DNA of 64,000 nucleotides from positions 62,001 to 126,000 of the forward strand of contig JAHJNL010000010.1 in assembly GCA_018820855.1 (NCBI GenBank), in the 5' to 3' direction. Position numbers and translations under genes: made by a program. Of the stretch, positions 60,423 to 64,000 are shown piece after piece. The notes under the pieces were generated by a model, which made no database searches, was not told the origin of the DNA, and saw nothing but the letters and a program-made list of their open reading frames with translations. The first letter of the stretch is position 1. Each line of letters starts with the position of its first letter. Source of the DNA: Pseudomonadota bacterium. GTDB lineage: Bacteria; Desulfobacterota; Desulfobulbia; Desulfobulbales; Desulfocapsaceae.

Positions 60423-61595
60423 ATGATTGAAAAAACACTCAAAGGCAAACCAGCGTACTGGATCTGGCTTGCATTTTTAGGAATGTTCATGGCTATTGGT
60501 GCTGCCTGCTACATCAGGCAGTACAATTTCGGCCTTGGCATGACAGGCATGAGCCGTGATGTCTCCTGGGGGCTCTATATTTCCCAGTTCACCTTCCTGG
60601 TCGGAGTGGCCGCTGGAGGTGTGATGCTGGTGCTTCCCTATTATATCCACAATTATAAGGAATTCGGAAGGATTACAATTCTTGGTGAGTTCCTGGCAAT
60701 TGCCGCTATCGTCATGTGTATGCTTTTCATCATGGCTGATCTTGGGCAGCCGATGCGGGCCTTAAACGTTATTCTCCATCCCACACCTAATTCCATGTTG
60801 TTTTACGACATGTGCGTACTCTGTGGTTATCTTTTTCTCAATATCCTCTGTGGTTGGGTTATTCTCACGGCAGAGCGGAAACAGGTGCATCCCCCGAAGT
60901 GGATTTATTTCTTCGTCTATCTCTCTATCCCCTTCGCTGTTTCCATTCATACCGTTACCGCTATGTTGTACTGCGGTCTGCCAGGTCGTCATTTCTGGCT
61001 ATCCGCAATCATCGCTCCCCGTTTTCTCGCATCAGCCTTTGCCGCAGGACCAGCCCTTATCGTCCTGGCCTGTATTATTCTGAAGCGTGTTGCAGGGTTT
61101 GATGCCGGAAAAAAGGCAATGAATAAGCTTGTTACCATTATAATTTATGCTGCATTGCTGAATATGTTTTTTGTAGGTCTTGAATTTTTTGTCGGCTACT
61201 ATTCCAACATTCCAGGACATAAGTTTGCACTGGAATATCTGTTTTTCGGTATTGAGCATCACGGTCATGTCTATAACAATCTGGTTCCATTTATGTGGGC
61301 CTTTGTGATCCTTGCTTTTGGAGCCATTGGACTGCTGGCTTCACCCCTGGCGAAGAAGGAGGACAATGACTTCTTTCTCGGACTGGGCTGTGCCATGCTG
61401 TTTGTCGCGTTTTGGCTGGATAAAGGAATTGGCTTTGTCCTCGGTGGCTTCGTTCCCAATCCGCTGCATGAGATCGTTGAGTATGTTCCTACGGCCAATG
61501 AGTTAGCAATTACCGCTGGAGTCTGGGCAACAGGATTTTTTGTGCTGACCCTGCTCTATAAGATTGCTATTGGTGTTGAACACGAGATTGAATAG
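60423..61595 (+). CDS. dsrP: DsrP, NrfD-like membrane subunit
   Basis: 390 aa with about ten membrane helices (YWIWLAFLGMFMAIGAACYI; LYISQFTFLVGVAAGGVMLVL; ILGEFLAIAAIVMCMLFIM and on). It belongs to the NrfD/PsrC family, which exchanges electrons with quinones; DsrO docks on its periplasmic face. GAGGTAGTC precedes the ATG, 7 bp after dsrO. It ends the operon before a strong terminator. Confidence 0.96.
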   Translation: MIEKTLKGKPAYWIWLAFLGMFMAIGAACYIRQYNFGLGMTGMSRDVSWGLYISQFTFLVGVAAGGVMLVLPYYIHNYKEFGRITILGEFLAIAAIVMCMLFIMADLGQPMRALNVILHPTPNSMLFYDMCVLCGYLFLNILCGWVILTAERKQVHPPKWIYFFVYLSIPFAVSIHTVTAMLYCGLPGRHFWLSAIIAPRFLASAFAAGPALIVLACIILKRVAGFDAGKKAMNKLVTIIIYAALLNMFFVGLEFFVGYYSNIPGHKFALEYLFFGIEHHGHVYNNLVPFMWAFVILAFGAIGLLASPLAKKEDNDFFLGLGCAMLFVAFWLDKGIGFVLGGFVPNPLHEIVEYVPTANELAITAGVWATGFFVLTLLYKIAIGVEHEIE

Positions 61596-61635
61596 TGTGA
61601 GTATAACGTAACGAATACATTCTAGCTGTTTTAAG

Positions 61636-61666
61636 AGCCTCCGAGTCAATCGGGGGCTTTTTTTTT
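61636..61666 (+). terminator. Terminator of the dsrMKJOP operon
   Basis: AGCCTCCGA and TCGGGGGCT form a 9-bp stem (one G/T pair) with a GTCAA loop, followed by nine T. It lies 40 bp after the dsrP stop. Confidence 0.9.
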
Positions 61667-61786
61667 GTCCTTTTCTGCTGTATAGTGGCATGCTAAAGTC
61701 GGCTTCCGGGGAGTTGACTCAATAAATGAGTAGGCTCGCCTGTGTCGCTGGCTATTACTCAATGTGTTGTAAAGGCGTGGAGCATC

Positions 61787-62479
61787 GTGGCTGGAAAACG
61801 TGTACTTGTTGTATCTTACTCTTATAGTCATCAGACAAGGAATTTGTTGAAAGGTCTGATTAGAGGATTGGAAGAAGAAGGGGTGGATTTGACGTGGGAG
61901 AGGGTATCCACTGTACAGGCACTTCGTTTCCCCATTGGAACCATTCCTTCCACCGTGGTTATGATGTTGAAGACTTTTCTTCGTAAGCGGTATCCGATTA
62001 AACCTCTTAAACCCATAGTCTTTAAGCAGTGGGATATGATCATTCTGGCGGGTCCGACCTGGTCCTATAATCCTTCAGGTCCTATTCTTTCACTGCTGGA
62101 CAGGGATGGTGAAAAACTTTTCAGCGGACAATCGGTTTTGCCGTTGATTTCCTGTCGAGGATATTGGCGGGTACATTTTTGGGGACTGCATTCTCTTCTG
62201 AAAAAATGTGGGGCAAAGATTATCTGCTCTCCCATTGTTTTTTCCCATCCTACCCCTGAACCGTGGCGTACCATCGGCGTATTTTTAAAACTTGCCGGGA
62301 AGGATCCCGAAGTGGGAACTTCTTGGTTTGGCAAGTTTTATCCGAAGTATGGGCATAGTCGGATACAGATGGAGCGGGCATATAGACTTGGTAGAGAACT
62401 GGGACATGATATCATGTCAGGCACGAAACCGTCAGAACTCCAATTTCAGGCACCGGTTCGCAGTGAAGCGAATTCATGA
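61787..62479 (+). CDS. Flavodoxin-fold protein
   Basis: 230 aa from a GTG at 61787 that follows GTGGAG; the track start 15 codons earlier is also a GTG. The phosphate loop of an FMN-binding flavodoxin fold is seen as SYSYSHQTRNLLKGL, and the second loop as ILAGPTWSYNPSGPI. The middle (LPLISCRGYWRVHFWGLHSLLKKCGAKII) is typical of the NAD(P)H-quinone reductase-like group. It is an orphan gene right after the dsr terminator. The substrate and partner are unknown. Confidence 0.8.
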   Translation: MAGKRVLVVSYSYSHQTRNLLKGLIRGLEEEGVDLTWERVSTVQALRFPIGTIPSTVVMMLKTFLRKRYPIKPLKPIVFKQWDMIILAGPTWSYNPSGPILSLLDRDGEKLFSGQSVLPLISCRGYWRVHFWGLHSLLKKCGAKIICSPIVFSHPTPEPWRTIGVFLKLAGKDPEVGTSWFGKFYPKYGHSRIQMERAYRLGRELGHDIMSGTKPSELQFQAPVRSEANS

Positions 62480-62568
62480 GAGTGCATTTCTGAGGTACTT
62501 TGAAAAATTAAAGTGTTGCCCGAGTCAAGGGACAGGAGAGGGTTCATCTGTGAAGAAGTAGGGCCTGT

Positions 62569-63369
62569 TCAATACGGAAAAGAGACAGTGAGGTAATACT
62601 GATACAAGTGAAAAATCTGTTCTCGGAAAAAAACGTAGGTAAGGGCAGCCAGGGAAAGAAAAGGGCCAAAGGGAATGCGGGTCTGCCCCCCCTTCTTCTG
62701 TTTTATCATGGCCAGCAGGCCTATGAATGTGCCGCTGAGAGAGCTTGCGAAGATTACAAAAGGCAGGGCTTGCCAGCCAAGAAAGGCACCGATCATTGCC
62801 AATAATTTGATATCACCGCCTCCCATCCCCTCTATCCGTCGCCACAGAAAATAGATCAGGGCAATGCCGTAGAGTATACCTCCTCCTGCGAGAATACCGA
62901 TCAGAGAGTCACTCCAATGCAGTGCAGGGCTGATCAGGGAGAAGAGCAGGCCGGCAAAGATGCCTGGTAATGAAATGATGTCCGGGATGATCTGGTGTTT
63001 GATATCTATCCAGATAATGACCAGCAGGGCGGCACAAAACAGAAAATAGCCTGCTGCTGTAACGCTCAAACCGAATTGTTGCACCAGGGCAGCAGAAAGC
63101 AGGGCCATGCTCAGTTCTACCAGAGGATACTGGAATGAGATCTTCTTGTTGCAATGACCGCAACGCCCGCGCAGAAAAAGAAAGCTGAGTATGGGGATGT
63201 TTTCATACCAGTGCAGTTCGGTCAGACATGCGGGACAATGAGAGGCGGGAAAGACAATGGATGCCTCTTCTCTGGGAAGGCGGAGGATGACTACGTTGAG
63301 AAAACTTCCGACAATGGTCCCAAAAAGGAAAGCAGTGACGATGGAAAAGCTTGTAAAATCTATGAGCAT
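62569..63369 (-). CDS. pilD: Prepilin peptidase (type IV leader peptidase)
   Basis: 266 aa with about seven or eight membrane helices. Start: FGTIVGSFLNVVILRLPR, the family signature. A cytosolic zinc-binding loop has CPAC near 45 and CGHC near 70. The two catalytic Asp residues lie in WIDIKHQIIPD near 122 and GMGGGDIKLLAMIGA near 182. It cleaves and N-methylates type IV prepilins and pseudopilins. No pilin genes are in the window. Confidence 0.94.
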   Translation of the reverse strand: MLIDFTSFSIVTAFLFGTIVGSFLNVVILRLPREEASIVFPASHCPACLTELHWYENIPILSFLFLRGRCGHCNKKISFQYPLVELSMALLSAALVQQFGLSVTAAGYFLFCAALLVIIWIDIKHQIIPDIISLPGIFAGLLFSLISPALHWSDSLIGILAGGGILYGIALIYFLWRRIEGMGGGDIKLLAMIGAFLGWQALPFVIFASSLSGTFIGLLAMIKQKKGGQTRIPFGPFLSLAALTYVFFREQIFHLYQYYLTVSFPY

Positions 63370-63403
63370 AAGGGTATTTTAATGAATGCAGATAAAATGG
63401 GAT

Positions 63404-63428
63404 GCAGGGCAGCATAAACTGTCCCTGC
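63404..63428. repeat. Inverted repeat between pilD and pyrK
   Basis: GCAGGGCAG (63404-63412) and CTGTCCCTGC (63419-63428) pair with one bulged T and a CATAAA loop. There is no T-run directly after it on either strand. It lies between the divergent starts of the two genes, so it may be an operator or the 5' end of the pyrK transcript. Confidence 0.3.
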
Positions 63429-63495
63429 TCTTATTAATGTCTTCACCGGGTTTTTTAAAAAAACTCCAGATTCTTTTTACAATGTAGCCTTAACC

Positions 63496-64000
63496 ATGTC
63501 TCAAATCCAGGAAAAAACACAAGTTATCCGTTTAGAACAGTTGACCTCTGATATTGTGCGCTTGACGCTTGATGCACCGGAGATCTCCTCCATTGCCAGT
63601 CCGGGACAGTTTGTCATGATACGCACTGGAAACACCAGTGATCCCCTGCTGCGCAGGCCCTTCTCCATTTCGCAAACGAGCAGTGATGGAAGCTTTCAGA
63701 TTCTCTTTAAGGTGGTAGGGCGGGGGACCAGTCTTCTTTCCCATTGCCGGAAAGGGGAATATCTTTCGGTATTGGGTCCGTTGGGGCGAGGGTATCGAAT
63801 TGACCCACATCGTCTTGCCTGTCTGGTAGGTGGCGGCATGGGGATTGCACCGTTGCTCTTTCTCGGCAAAACGATCATGCGAAAATATCCGGATCAAGGT
63901 CCTGTGGTTGTGCTGGGAGCGAAAAACCGTGAGGAGCTTGCGCCTCTGATTGATGATTTTGCAGACCTTGGTCTCAAGGTGCATGTGGCAACAGACGACG
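63496..64000 (+). CDS. pyrK: Dihydroorotate dehydrogenase electron transfer subunit PyrK (partial)
   Basis: 168 codons from an ATG at 63496 to the window edge, absent from the track because it has no stop here. It belongs to the ferredoxin-NADP reductase family: LRRPFSISQ binds FAD, and LVGGGMGIAPLLFL is the NAD-binding motif; GPLGRGYRI fits PyrK. The [2Fe-2S] Cys motif would be past the edge. PyrK passes electrons from PyrD to NAD in pyrimidine synthesis. Confidence 0.88.
   Translation, partial: MSQIQEKTQVIRLEQLTSDIVRLTLDAPEISSIASPGQFVMIRTGNTSDPLLRRPFSISQTSSDGSFQILFKVVGRGTSLLSHCRKGEYLSVLGPLGRGYRIDPHRLACLVGGGMGIAPLLFLGKTIMRKYPDQGPVVVLGAKNREELAPLIDDFADLGLKVHVATDD

Noticed and set aside
1-64000. 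Search by eye for tRNA, rRNA, CRISPR arrays, transposases and phage genes
   Set aside because: No cloverleaf, no regularly spaced repeats and no transposase or integrase motifs were seen; a small tRNA could still be missed without software.

Overview
The window looks like chromosomal DNA of a sulfate-reducing Desulfobacterota bacterium, most likely of the Desulfobulbales. The main support is a complete dsrMKJOP operon near the right end and a molybdenum aldehyde oxidoreductase of the Desulfovibrio gigas Mop type, with accessory genes that I recall as a conserved neighbourhood in Desulfovibrio. No rRNA, tRNA, CRISPR array, prophage or intact insertion sequence was seen.

Layout. 1-5.1 kb: the N-terminus of a long-form RluA-type pseudouridine synthase (cut by the window edge), a hybrid histidine kinase, a metallo-beta-lactamase-fold hydrolase and a PilZ protein. 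5.2-8.5 kb: a secreted SBBP-repeat beta-propeller protein, its terminator, and an orphan InlB-type repeat remnant. 8.5-12.2 kb: a sigma-54 activator and its membrane histidine kinase on the minus strand. 12.9-25.4 kb: a near-consensus sigma-54 promoter, a short leader ORF, and a ten-gene plus-strand unit. It starts with mop and continues with a flavin/iron-sulfur electron carrier, a small CxxC protein, a methyltransferase, a C-GCAxxG-C-C protein, a radical SAM protein, a PaaK-like AMP-forming ligase, XdhC, a MobA-like/HD fusion and a histidine phosphatase. Most of these genes overlap or nearly touch. XdhC and the nucleotidyltransferase fit cofactor maturation for Mop. The radical SAM, methyltransferase and ligase genes are not needed for known MCD cofactor assembly, so this is the best candidate for an incompletely described system.

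25.7-37.6 kb: a DMT transporter, the DUF2868/DUF3482 GTPase pair translationally coupled to recQ, a cNMP-binding/PilZ protein, and an MscS-type channel convergent with a diadenylate-cyclase-domain protein. 38.1-44.4 kb: a small secreted protein, a metzincin lipoprotein, a trypsin-like protease, a 0.7 kb gap holding a perfect minus-strand hairpin and a tiny ORF, a CBS/PAS/GAF/GGDEF diguanylate cyclase and a small lipoprotein. 44.6-48.3 kb: a minus-strand ECF sigma factor cassette with two related TPR proteins and an Ala-rich secreted protein. 48.9-55.5 kb: a DUF2207 membrane protein interrupted by an in-frame TGA, a receiver-like protein, an HD-GYP phosphodiesterase, a MazG-like protein and the Prc protease.

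55.8-61.7 kb: an RsbRD-N protein followed by dsrM, dsrK, dsrJ, dsrO and dsrP and a strong terminator; this is the membrane complex that links the quinone pool to sulfite reduction. 61.8-64 kb: a flavodoxin-fold protein, a prepilin peptidase and the start of pyrK. Functions are inferred by reading motifs in the translated sequence; no database search was possible.
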